From Diphasiastrum complanatum (taxonomy: Eukaryota > Streptophyta > Lycopodiopsida > Lycopodiales > Lycopodiaceae), in contig CM055103.1 in the NCBI GenBank assembly GCA_029204225.1, positions 25,564,656 through 25,628,655 of the forward strand: DNA of 64,000 nucleotides, in the 5' to 3' direction. Within the stretch, counting starts at the first letter, position 1, and each line of letters opens with the position of its first letter. The notes under the pieces are model-generated. The model ran no database searches. It was not told where the DNA came from and saw only the letters and a list, made by a program, of their open reading frames with translations. The translations under genes and the position numbers were made by a program. Below, in pieces: positions 42,416-55,800 of the stretch.

Positions 42416-45400
42416 TCAGTCATCGTCGATTTCCACAATTTGTGCCTGAGCCCTTCGTGCAGCAGCTTTTTTCCTTATAAATATTCCCCAGCGCAAAGCA
42501 GTCTTGAGCTTTAACCAACTGACATATGCCCTCCCACTGGGCACTCTCTTTTCTGAAGGAGATGGAAACCCCTCTGAAGCAAAAAGCTCACAGCCGTGCA
42601 TGTCTGTGCTTGACAAGACACCGGAAAATTGTTCCACATCACCAGCATTGAACAGTTTAAACAATTGTTGCATTTGTACATGGATATCTTCATTTTCCAG
42701 CATTTCCAAACTCTTCTGACGAATTTCTTCCTCTAAGTAATAATCTTGAAGCTGGCTGGCTTGTCTCTGAAGCTCCTTTTGAAAAAACCAATCAGTCTCC
42801 AAAGGTACAAGGGACAAGTTTGAAGTTGAAGTTCCATCAATAGACCTAGCTTGTGAAACCAACACTTCTGTAGGGTCAAATGAAATTTCCCCTATTGCTG
42901 AGAAATTTTGCAAGATATCAGGATGCACTTTAGACTCCAGAGACACCGAATTTGGCGCTGGTTGCATGCCAGTTTGACCTGGATGGGCCAATTCTGGGTA
43001 ACTGCCAGAGCCAGTTGTTAGAGTGTTATTGTGACAAGCCAATGCTTGTATGGATTTGATGTCCTCAGAATTACTAACAGCAGCATCCCCGCTGACTGAA
43101 GATAAATACTGAAAATTATCTTCATGGGTTACATAGTTGTTGAATGAATCTTCAGGTTGTGAGTTGCTCCCTTTTGTATTGTAGGTTGGAGTGTCTACAA
43201 GAGCCTCACCATCGTACTCAACTACGGTGTCCCACTTTTCATAAGCAGCTTTCACCAACTTGTCCACATATAACTATAGGAGCAGAAGTACACAGTTAAT
43301 CTTAATCTTGATTTGGCAAAAGTCCCATAAATAAATTCAGCCTTTATCCACTAAAAAGAGAGCCTGCTTTATTACCTTTTGGCTATCCGCAAGCGACTCA
43401 GCGGGAAAATATTTGCCTCCTGCAATGAGGCCCATCAGCTGAAAAATGTTGTTGAAGATTACACCAACCGACTGATTTTCATCTGCATAGTACACATATA
43501 ACTTCCCGCCAAGGACGCAGGTTTTTGCATGTTCAATTGTACCTTCCCACATCTTGTTGGACATACCGCTTCCAACTAGCTGTCATGTTTGAACAAGTAC
43601 AATCTAAAATCAAACAAAAAAAGAGAAAGTCTTTGGATTTGGTCGTTTTTACGTGAAAGTTGCTATGCTGACACTAGCTGAAGTAGAATTAACATCCATC
43701 AGTGGCTTCAAACGACACACATCATGAAAACAATGTACCCTCCTTTCCTGGAAAAACTAAGCAGCTGCAAATCAGGATTGCTCAAAAGCAAAATAATGAC
43801 ACATGATAGAACATTTTACATACATTCCGGAGTTTATGAGGATCCATAACAACGAAACGCAAAAAGTCCTCCACCATAAAGATTCCAGCTTGATTGAGTC
43901 GCTTATGAAAGGCTCCATCCTTTCCTATCCTGTCAAGTCTCCAAACCTCATCGTGCAGGGCTGGAGGATAATGTTTCTTGTACACTGAAAGAGACAAGCA
44001 TCAACATTCAAGGTAAGATCTGAATGCAACTATGTTTACCAGAATAGATATTGTTAAGAACTAGTCACTCATTGAAAACCAGGTTTGTGCATGAAACATA
44101 GATTTGATCTTATCTTCCCGTTCACATGGGAACAGCAAGACATAAAGTTATAATAATATAACTTACATTCACCCCGATGATCCTTCACACCAAAAGCTTC
44201 AGTCTTTGCCTCACGAATACGAATGCCATCACATGAACCTGGTGCAAGTTTCACACCAAGTCTAAATTTTCTACTTCTGATCCAACTTGAATTGTCTGTG
44301 AAAGTAACCTCTCCGAGAGTGCCTACACCCTCCTTTAATGATAAAGATAAATCACCAGTAAGTAGTGGCCTCTTTCCTTCTCGCTCTCTTACTTCATAAC
44401 TCTCAAACTCTTCCTTCGACCAATCATTTTCATCACTCAGAGCAAAGTCACCTTCAAGAACTACAATTTCCAACTTTGCAGATGCCTCAGAGCCTGAAGT
44501 GATAATCTGGTTTGTAGCTGCATCAATCAGCACCACATGTAAAGCTGATCCATGCTCTCCCTCCACTTTGCTACCAGTGAAAAGAGGAAGAGCTAGCTTA
44601 CTCCGGAATTGAAGACGTAGATTTCTGGCATCCTGCCCCTGTATCCTCTTTGGTGAAGAGCTAGGACCAGAAGGAAAAACAGAAATGCTGGTTAGAAAGC
44701 AAATCAACATAGTAAACCCCTTTCATTATGCAACATTTGTGTTGAACCTCATGCATATGCAGTGTGCAAGCATGAAAGAATTGCACCTTCCAAACCCAAT
44801 CAGTTTTAAAGACACAAGCACGAAAAGACCAAAACAAATGCAGGACTTATAGATGAAAACCCATCTCTTCATCTTCTCATGATGAAGGTATAAATTACAA
44901 TCAGACTCGTGAACCAAACTCCCAGACTGGAATAAAGGTGCCACATGATAGATTCAGTGGGGGATGCCCACCTTTGTCCACTTGACCATGACTTCATGAA
45001 TCTAGTTGAACAACTGCCCATTTGCATTTTCTGGAGAAGTTTGTTGATGATTAGATATAGATTCAAAACAATTGCGCAAATGCTAGTCCAAGGTAGTGGG
45101 AAAAGCCTGGAGGATTTTGTACAAAAAGTGCCGAGAAGACGATTGAAACAATCTCAGAAGAGTTACAACAAATATCAATTTGGATCACTTGATCAACTCC
45201 ACAAATAAACATCTGTTATCAAAAGGTACAAATGCAAACAACGGCAGTTACAGCCAAAACAGCAAATGGCACAGAGAACATTCACAGAAAACCAAGAATA
45301 GAGAGAATAAAAAATATGTGTTAACATAGATTGAAAAACTGAAATCATCAATGATAGACTGATGTAAATAGATAGCAATCTCCTGATCATAAGCTGAATG

Positions 45401-45960
45401 TATGATAAAGCTAAGCAAAACTCATCATAAGCGCTCTTACACTATCAATCTACTCTCCAAACACTAAACCATCAATAATGAGGTTCAAAGACCTACGTAT
45501 GTTGTCTGACGCCCTACAGTCTGTGAGTTAGAGCTGGAGGCTCCATGATAACAATAGCAAATGACCAAAAGCCAACTTATGGCAAATAGGGGGCCCAAGT
45601 GCCCAGCAATGTTTAAATACCCGGTTCGAACCGGCTGATTGCCTGCTGTGTCCCCTACATGAGATAGAGTCCGAGGAGCATTTCATCTTCAGATGCCCCA
45701 TATGTATCTAACACTATCTGATACTACTCTACTCTACTCTACTCTACTCATGGCAGCTATTCTTGTTCCCACTTATGGACAGTTGGCAGTTTGTAGTTTA
45801 CAGTTATATTACCATTTCTCTCTTATGCATAGTTTTTTCTTGGAGACGTTTATATACGCTCCCATGGTTTTCACATACTTGACATGTACTCCTTTTGGTC
45901 TTATATGCCTTTTGGCATGGAAAAGACATTAATAAAGCTTTCTTGCTTTCTTTCTTTCTT

Positions 45961-46020
<60 letters not shown>

Positions 46021-46741
46021 GAGTCTACAGATCTCTCTAAGTTCTAACTTCTAAGTTCTAAGTTCTAAGTTCTAACTTCTAAGTTCTAAGTTCTAAGTTC
46101 TAACTAGACTCTAGTAACTACTTAGTACTAACTAGTAACTACTAACTCAGACTAGTCACTAGCTCCTAACTTCTAACTCCTAACTTCTAAGTTCTAACTT
46201 GAAACTGCTAACTTCTAACTAAGTAGCTACCCAGGTCCCACACCCATCTCACAATGCCCACTGCCCAGGCCCCACATTGAACCCCATCAAGATTCAACAC
46301 ACAGACTCACAGTGCACACAATGTCATACACACACAAAATATCACACAGTGCTGACTCCCGGTGAGTGCACACACACTGAAACACACAAACACACACACA
46401 CACACACACAATGCACACACAGACTACAGTGCACACACACACAATCTCAATGCTCAAGCCTCACACAAACTCACAGTGTAGTGTGCACACATCTCAAAAC
46501 TCACACACACACACACACACACACACTAATAATATCACACACACACACTCTCTCTCACACACACACACTGATTTACTCACACACTGTACACATCAAAAGA
46601 CAGTGGACAGACACACACAATCACACACACACACACACAAAATCACACCAGTTTCTCTCTCTCTCTCACACACACAGCACTGAGCACACACACACAATTT
46701 GAATGGCAAATGCACACAGAGTGCTGACTCCTGAGTGCACA

Positions 46742-46819
<78 letters not shown>

Positions 46820-49800
46820 GCGCGAACAGAACTGAGAATCCCGATCCCGAACGATTTAGGGCCAGACGGTTCGAACGGTTAGAACCGGGTCCGAACGATT
46901 CGATGGTTCGAACCGTAAAAGGCGGTTCGAACCCCCAATGAGCACATGACACATGTCTTGTTGACCAATCCATTGGCCATCCAAAAGCGTCACTCATGAC
47001 CAAGTGTGCCAATGAGCATATGGCACATGTCTCATTGACTAGTCAACCCTCCTACTTTTGAGGAGGTCAATCCAACAGACTCTCATGAGATACAATATCC
47101 CCTTAGCCATCTCGACACTAGTCACAATAATTCATATTTACGTTGCAATTTACAATTGTCTCCACAGGTCGGTTGTTACGAGCTCGTAACCAGTGCCGAA
47201 CCCTAGGGAACACAGATAGGTCAGATACCACAGTCAGGGTCGTGTCCAGCGTACATGACCAACAGGGCAAGACAGTGTGAGTAGTGTGCCCCAGCACGGT
47301 CTATAGCCATGGCGGGCCTAACACAGTCTAGGGACCCTGTCAGCAGGATAGGGCCCCCAGTTGGGTCCCGACGTCCAGTCGGCCACGTCAGTGCCACGTG
47401 GCCGACACTTGGCAGTTGCATGCTACCAGTCCTCACACTGGGCTAGGAGGAGCTTACTCTATATCAGGGAGTAGGCAAGGTTGGGTGGATCGGTTAGTGT
47501 TTGCCCTACTGTGGTGTTAGGATCTATTACACTGGTATCAGAGCCATCTCCATCCTAGAAAGTTCAGGAGCAGCAGTAGAGAAAGCTATCAGAAGATAGG
47601 AAAGATCTTGGAGATTTTCAGAAAGGCTTAGAGGAGAGAAATCGCTGTAGAGACAGCTATCTAACCTGGAAATTCCAGTGTAATTCCAAGCCATCTGAGG
47701 AAAAAATCAGAACTCTACTGTAGCATAGATCCATCGTTGTAGTATAGATGATCTAGTTCTGATTTACAGGAGGAAATTACTAAGATTTGAGCGGAATCTG
47801 GAGAGGGAGAAACATACAGATCCAGCGTTGTGGGTTCTTGAAGCATCTGACCTTTTGCAAGAGAGGTGAGCCTCAAATCATAGGGATTTTGAGCAGGGAG
47901 GCTACTTGCCTGGCAGCGAGGGAGGAACACACTTCAAATCAGAATTTTCTAGGGAAGTTAGGCCCCAAATCGCGATTTTTTGGAGCCACAGTTCTGGAAG
48001 ACAGACAGCAAGGGTCCTCAAAGACCCAAATCTGACCCTTTCCTCTCGACAATGGATGTCGCACATAACTTGCTACATGTAAAGGAGAGTGCATCGTCTC
48101 CCTCTTTTGTAAGCACATGTCTTTGATAATGTTTCGGTTGCCTTACTAATGCTAGTGGTTGACTCAATAACACCATCATTTTATTAATCATCACATAGAT
48201 GGATCCCATTGTTGCAATCTCCCTATTAGCCAGTTGAAGCAACTGCAGTATTAGCTCATAGTTGTCCAATATGGCTTGTGCTTTCTCCCAAAAGCTATTC
48301 CAAAAATGCTTGTCGTCACATCTTGGGCTATCAATCTAAGTTCTCCAATTCCATCACTAGTCACTGACCATGCACCTCAACAGTTCTTGCCTAATACTAA
48401 CAATGCTTTTGAGCATGATAAAGATGTACACAAACCTAAAATGACAACATCAAGAAATTTTACCACAAAATACAAAGAGAGAGAGTAGTACGAAATTGAT
48501 CACTATACATGTCCACGAAGATCCTAATCAAGCAAATGTGGAAGAGCATCCATATACACCTAGACCAGACGGGGGACAAGTTGAGTTTACAGCAACACTT
48601 TGATGAAGGCAATGCATAGGAGATCAATGATATCCAAAGATGCGAAACTTAACCATAGTGAAAGAATCGATGTCAAACTTGTGAGCAACATTCTTAATAT
48701 TTGTCTACTAAATAAATGAAGGAATAGATGTGTAATTGGTAAGTGAAGGTCTGTGAGTCCAAGCAATATTATTGATTGTCAAATAATAACTAATATTACC
48801 ATGGAGCCCAACAGTGCCAAAGGCTCAATCAAGTAACTACCAACTAATGCATGTAACTTGTTTAAAGCACATGAATAAACAAATAAGGGTGCACGGAAAG
48901 AATGAAAGAATAAAATAACTAGTTGGATAGAATCCCCATATTGAGTTTCGAAGTTCAATTCTATACTTGGACATACTAGCAGAACTTACACAAATCAGCA
49001 CTAGAATAAACAAATAAGATTTGTTCTCCTTACCATTGCCCTCTTTTTGATGCAATAAGTTTTCCAAGGGCCCTCTCCACCTCTTCACCCACCTAGAAAT
49101 GTCACAAAGACAATGATGAACAACAATAGTTTGTTTCAAAAAATTAGAACTAGAAAAAGAAATTTTACATCTAAGTGATTCATCTATTTATGGGATGTCC
49201 TCTTTATTAAGATCCATAGATGCGTTGTGTTCCAGAACGTAGAGTTCTGATCACATTCTGGAACGTTGCGGAACGCTCCGCTCTGCAATGTTTTTTTTTT
49301 TTTTTTTGAGGGGGCGGGTTGTAGAACTTTTTAGGTGTCTTAGAAAAGAAAAAAAGCCATAAAAGGCATCTAAAAACACATATAAATACCTTGTATCAGG
49401 TATCATATTCTAAGCACTCATCTTCTGAATGTCTAGCATATTCACCTGATACAAGGTATTTAAATTCCAGAACGTTCCAGGTTTATCATATCATGTTGAG
49501 AACATTCCAAAAAAATTGAAACTCCATTTGATTTGAACAAGATTCAAACGATTCAAATTGAGTACTTTTTTCCCAAAAAAGTAGTTGCTAAGAGTTGTTG
49601 GAGCATGTCTTTTTAGGCTTTCCGAAATCAAACTTTAGTTTTACTGACAATACTATATAGATGTGCAAAAGCAAGATAGGTGATATAGTGACTAATATCC
49701 TAATCACCTGTAACACATAATTACACAAATTTTCAGCAATCCTATTCACTGTGCACAATTTTTTGCAAACTAGAGACATTTATGAGCTAGATTTCAAAAC

Positions 49801-52800
49801 AATTCATGCTTTTGGCATAAATTTTCAATAGAACTAATTGGGATCATTTCCAAGAGCTTTGAATTGCCATTCTTTGTGACTATGCTCAAGCTCCATCTCT
49901 TCTAAAATAAACTAGTGAATGACGATGTGGCCAACAGCAAAACAACAATACTAAGGGGCAAATAATTAGGAGTATTAAAAGTAGGACGAGGAGAGGAGGA
50001 GGTGTGTGATCAGAGCTTGTGGAATGTAGCAATCTAGAGGAGGGGGTAGATGATGTGATAAAGGGTTCCAAACTTTCATACCACTGCGAACGTAAGGTGT
50101 AATGTTTTTAGGTTTACAGTGGGCTCTCTACCACATGGAAGTTTTTTTGGTAAAGTTTCTACTCTTTCGTAACTTTGACTTACCCTCAAGGTTATAACCC
50201 CTAGGACAAAAGGAGTGGAGAGTTCTCATCCAAAAAAGTTCACGAAGCCACACTACCTTGAAAAACTCTTTAGAATTAGGAAAGTTTCCATCAATGTGCT
50301 CAATGGGAAAGACCCTAAAAGACTCAAAACCACATTTGGCTATAGTAGTATACAAAGGTTTTACCTCTTCTTTAAGAGCTATGCACTCTTCTAGCTTCTC
50401 GAACATGTTCTTGAAAATATACAAAAGCAGACCGATAAGTTTGGCCAACATATACCATACTACTACTTCGCATGTTATAAATGACATAGATTACTTGGGT
50501 GGTATGGATTGGGCTAAGAGGCATAGATGAATGCACATGTTTTTCTCTAAGACATCTAAGGCGATTCACAATTCTTATATGGTTTTTCGTATAATGAGTA
50601 CTAACAAGCAAAGACTTAAAAATAGACCCTTCTCCATAATTATGAAGTTTATTCAAATTACATCTAGACAAAAAGCTAGACCTTTCTCTATGATTTGAAC
50701 CACTTCTACTAGCAAAACGAAGGGGTGGAAGAGCAAACCTCTGAAGTGTTGATAGTAGGAGAGCCAAAGATTATATTTTGAGTAGTTAGGCGAGTGGTAC
50801 CTAAATAGGTCCACCTGTTACACTCAAAGGATCACTAACAATAGTATGCGATCAAGTGCCCGCGACTTCTTGATAACACTACTTGACTTAAAGTCTTTCA
50901 CAAAACTAACCAAAAAGCCCTTGATCCTAAAAGGACCCAAAGAAAGAAAACTTTTCGAAACAGATTTTATAGAATTTGCATAAATGACTCTGGTGGTAAA
51001 TTACAAGAACCACCAATGAGTCGAATTTACAAAATTCTTTACAAGAGGCAAGAATTATCATAAAACTTACTTTATGACTTAGATACCGTCAAGAACAAGA
51101 ACCTGAACCTAAACATTAAGAAATATTGAAATATTTATCTGATGAAGCTCAACCAAGAAAAACTGGACTACACTATACATAACGTAGTAATATGTAAAGT
51201 GAATACTTAGAAGAGAACCAGAAAAATGATTAATGTACAACACAACTAATAGGCAATAAATCATAAACTCAAACAAACTTCGAAAGCTTTTTGAAACAAG
51301 AGCTAGGTAGAGGAAAGGAGAATATATGTGGGCTAGAAGCAAGTGATTAACCTTAATAAGCAATAGACCAAGAACTCAAACAAAGTTCCCAAAAAAAAAA
51401 CATTAAATTATTACGAAACAACAAGAACCTTACCAACATGACATCGAGTAAGAGATGTTAGTTTTGATTAGTAAATATCATATTAGCTATAGGGGCATGC
51501 GCACCCTCTCAAGATATGCCAATAAGAACAAATAGCTGGCCACTACTTGGACGAAAATTCATTAAGAATTTGCAAGTCCGCTAAAGTGACAGAATAAAAA
51601 TCTATTTGTGAAATTAGAATATATCCAATTTTACAAATTTAAAATGAGAAGTCAGTGATGTCATAAGGTAAGCTTAGAAACAATATACATGCAACCAAAA
51701 AAGTCATAGGATCTAAATCAAAACAATAATATAGGATTCAATAAACAAGAAATCTTAGCCAAAACAGCATTTTTTATGTCTCATCAGTACCCAAGCATAA
51801 ATTGCTAACTGGGTTTTAAAAGAATCTGGATTCTCTTGGGTAGACCCAATGTTGACTAAGAAGCAAAAGACAATCAGCAAGAAGAAAGAAAAAATAATAA
51901 TAAAGATAATAATTCAAATAAAATGAGATAAAAAACAAGGACCATAATATGTAGACGAGTTACCAAGACGTAGATAAAAAACAAGGACCATAATATGTAG
52001 ACGAGTTACCAAGACGTAGACAAAATACAAAATACTAGAAACAAGAATATTACGTAAGCTCCTTAACTCGAGTGGTAGACTCCGTATGAGCCTTATAAAC
52101 TAGGGTATGGAGGCTCCTATTTAAGATGGAGGCAAGCTCCTCAAAGTGCATGGATGGATGTGATGAGGTGTCAAGCACTAGCTCAAGTTCTAGGCCACTT
52201 AGACTACTCGATAAAAATTACAAAGGGGGTTTACTATGTATTCACATTTACCTCTCACATGGTACAGGTTGCAATTAGAAGTTGTCAAGACAAAAGGGGT
52301 AAAACAGGACATAAATTTAAAGGGTGAAACAAGACATGAATTTACACACCCCCCTTTGACGGCCACTTTATTCAACCTAACATCTCACAATTGCCTAAAC
52401 TTTTCAGTTTGTCTTTACTATAAAACTTAATGGAGATGTTTGTAGTTTAATTGTCGATATCGCAATGCTCGAGCTACATCTCCCTACTATACACTTTCTC
52501 ATGTATGATAATTCTAGATTCATTGTCAACAGTCCAATCAAAGGTCACCATCACCAATGATCCAATTCCATAACTTCTGTTTGATGTACATCATAACTCT
52601 CTTGGCTGGCTTCCAATGGCCTCACTGGGATTACTCATGAGCTAACTTGCTACCCATCTGCATGTGCAATACCAAGTCTCCTAGTGGTGAAATAAGGCAA
52701 ACTACTCACCAACTATTGATAAACAATCTCGTCCATAAAAGGTGTACCATCATCCTTGGACAGCTTAGTGTGAAGTTTTCCCTAAGGCTTCTATTTGGAT

Positions 52801-55800
52801 GTGCAAAAACCTAATACTTATGAAGAGGCATCTCAAGGACAAGAATAGAAGCATGCTATGGATGAAGAGTACAGGTCAATCATCAAGAACAGCACTTCAT
52901 ATTTGAAAAATAGAATGATTTTTGGTCAAATGCTTCAGAGCTCTGAAATTGCTGCTAGTCTAGTTAAAACACGGACTATTTCAGAAACTTTTAAGTATCA
53001 ACAGACACTCACACAGGACTATCACAAGCTATCAGAAATCTGCTACTGGCAAGATTCTGCCAGTGCTCAAATCAAGAGCGCTTCTCGAAAACCTCATGCA
53101 CTGAAGTCGCTGCTGGACAGGCTTTGAATTGCTAATCAGTTCAAAAAAAAATTAGCATAGTTTATCGCTGAAATTGTAGCTTTCACAGGTTCAAAGAAAA
53201 CTGAACAAGATTGTGTCAGCGTTGCAATATTTGTCGATTTGAGTCTGATTTCACCATAAATCATAGAAATCGCTAATTCCATACATAATTAACTATGATT
53301 GGGACTCAGTGTGGAAAGACCGGTGTTACTTCAGCAATTTCACATCTGATAATCACATCAGCAAATAATTGAAAAATCCACCTTTCAACCCTACCTTTAC
53401 CTCAACAACCACTGCCACTCTTCGGAAACTGTCAGCGACCTTGAGAGCAAAAATTTTGGTAGCAAATGGCTGTCAAAGTAGAAGTTTTCACTGCTTGATA
53501 TGGCTACAGACAGCCATCCCATGGCCACTATAGCTGGAAAAAAACCTCTAAAATCAATTCTAGGAATGATAATAAACGATAAGGACCTACACTTACTTGG
53601 ATAAGGGCTACTTTGGCTTCCCCACAAGCTGAGAAGAGAAAAAAAGTCCCTCAGCAAGAACGCTTTCTTGCTATCTTCAATATTCCAAAATGCTTCAAAG
53701 CTTCACTAATACAACGTATAGCTTCCTTGGTTGCTTCTGATCCAGCTATGGCTATGATACAAATAGAACCACCACCAAGATGAGACTAGTAGGAAGAGGC
53801 AACAAGAGAACGTTATACTCTCTCCTTGCATGCACTCCACTGAGTACACAGTGACTCATCATCATGACAAGTTCAGTTAACTGCTAATTCATAGACCTAC
53901 TCACTCTCTAGGTAGGACCCCCCCCCCCCTTATGACATTAAAACCATTTATCAGCTAGCACGTACTACCCCTAGCAAAAATTCCTTCATACTGGTCCTTG
54001 GTGACTCTTAACCACATATGGAATGAGGACCCACCCTCGACCTTAACAAGGAGGCTGCAAAACAAGATTGTTCACAAAAGTACCCAATAAATTCGTCACT
54101 TTATTAATCTCAGGTAAATGTACATAGATCTGCAAGTCTCCTCCCAACCATAGCTGCATAGAAATAAGATAGGGAATGCTTGGCAAGGCTCACACTATAT
54201 CCTCTCAAGCACCCCTTAACCCTGACACATACTAATATCGACACATGGCAAACTCCATGCACAGTTGACACCTGCCACTTGGCAGTACCTTGACACATAG
54301 GCAAGCTAGTAGGTAGACTGTCTGACACGAGTCACTCATAAATTGGACCAAGTGTCCCAATGAGCATATGACCTGTCTTGTTGACTGTCCGACAAGTTTC
54401 ACTCATGCATTGGACCAAGTGTCCCAATGAGCATACGACACGTCACGTTGACTGGTCAACCCTCCCTACTTTTAAGGAGGTCAGTCCAACATACTCTCAT
54501 GGGACCCAGTATCCCCTTGGCCATCTCAGAATTAGTCACTATAACTGATATTTACAATGTAATTCATAGTTGTCTCCACAGGCCGGTGACTTAGACATTT
54601 ACAATTTACAATAGGAAAAGGGATTTAAAGTACATGTGACATCTTTTCCCTCCTCAAATGACATCATCCTCCATGGCAAAGAGGAAAGTCTGGATACTGT
54701 GCATGCAACCCATGCACGGTCTCCTAGGTAGCATCACTGAGAGGTCGTCCATGCCATGCAACCAAGTACTCATGGAGCAAACGATTCCGCAATCGTCTCT
54801 ACCTCCGGTCCAATACTCTCGCTGGTCCATGCATCACCTCCCCATGCTCCTGGAACAATACAAGGCCATCAGCCAACAAGTTATCATCGTCATGTAAAAC
54901 CTTTTTTAAGCGTGAAACATGAAAAACAAAATGAACCTTACAACCAGCCAGCAAATCCAATTCATAAGCAACGCTATTTATCTTTTAATAATTTCCCAAG
55001 GTCCACAATACATAGGTGACAACTTATAACACTTCCCTGTCTTCAGGGTTTTCGAGTCCTTTGGAATCCTGAGAAACACCATGTCTCCTTCCTCAAACTC
55101 TCTTGGCATACAATCCAGATTGGCATAAGTCTTTGCTCAATCCATCGCCGCTCTTACATTTTCCTTTGCTAACTCCAACATCAATTGCATGTGAGTTAGA
55201 AAGTCCATAGCACTAGGTGTCTTATGAGGCATACCTATAGTAACTACATTGGCTGGTCTAAAACCATAGTTTAGCTCGAAAGGACTCCCTACCCTCTTGC
55301 ATCAAAACTGTTCCCACAAGAATGTCACTCCCATCAGTATCTATAACATAGGGCTTTTGAGGGTCTACAATCTTTAGAGTGACGCACTTTGCGATAGCTT
55401 AAATGAACTTATCAAAGCTTGCTTGTTGCAGTTCAATCCACTCACCAAGTCTATTTTCTTTTTACTATTGGCGAATAAAATGTTTCCTCAAAGTAGACAA
55501 CACAATATTAAGGTGTCCTATGCTTGACCTCACTTACACTGTAAGTCAAAATGTCATCAACAAAGTTTACAACAAACTTAACCATATACGGTTTGAACAC
55601 ATCATTATGAATGTAGCTAAGACATTTGTCAACCCAAATGGCATTACAAGATACTAATAGTGACGAGCGTAATAATCCAGGCACTTTAATCCTTTCAGCC
55701 TTTTTAACCTAACACTTAAAACAATGTGTCACATAATGGTTTACTTCTTACGTCCAAACCACCAAAAGTTACGTCGTATCAAATCATAGGTCCTATCCAC

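Larger units (their letters stand above)
44661..49033 (-). other. CBP60 intron 3, 4.4 kb
   Basis: Contains a LINE 3' remnant (about 45570-45945), microsatellites (45946-46017, 46277-46730, 46747-46816), 7-base repeats (46039-46104), part of a Gypsy LTR (46939-47173) and a plus-strand LTR with primer site (47174-47545). Frames at 44726-45390 are not recognisable. Between 47546 and 49033 I see nothing coding, apart from a possible retroelement leader after the primer site. Confidence 0.8.

Noticed and set aside
44869-45208. CBP60 N-terminal exon directly upstream of exon 4 (frames near 44.9-45.2 kb)
   Set aside because: The frames do not match the CBP60 N-terminus; the true exons with correct phases are at 49034 and 58739-59000.
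46039-46104. Interstitial telomere repeat
   Set aside because: The unit is TTCTAAG/TTCTAAC, not TTTAGGG or TTAGGG.
46277-47012. Open frames of 90-141 codons over the CA/CT repeats (46277-46702, 46411-46683, 46593-47012)
   Set aside because: They are translations of CACACA and CTCTCT runs and have no other sequence character.
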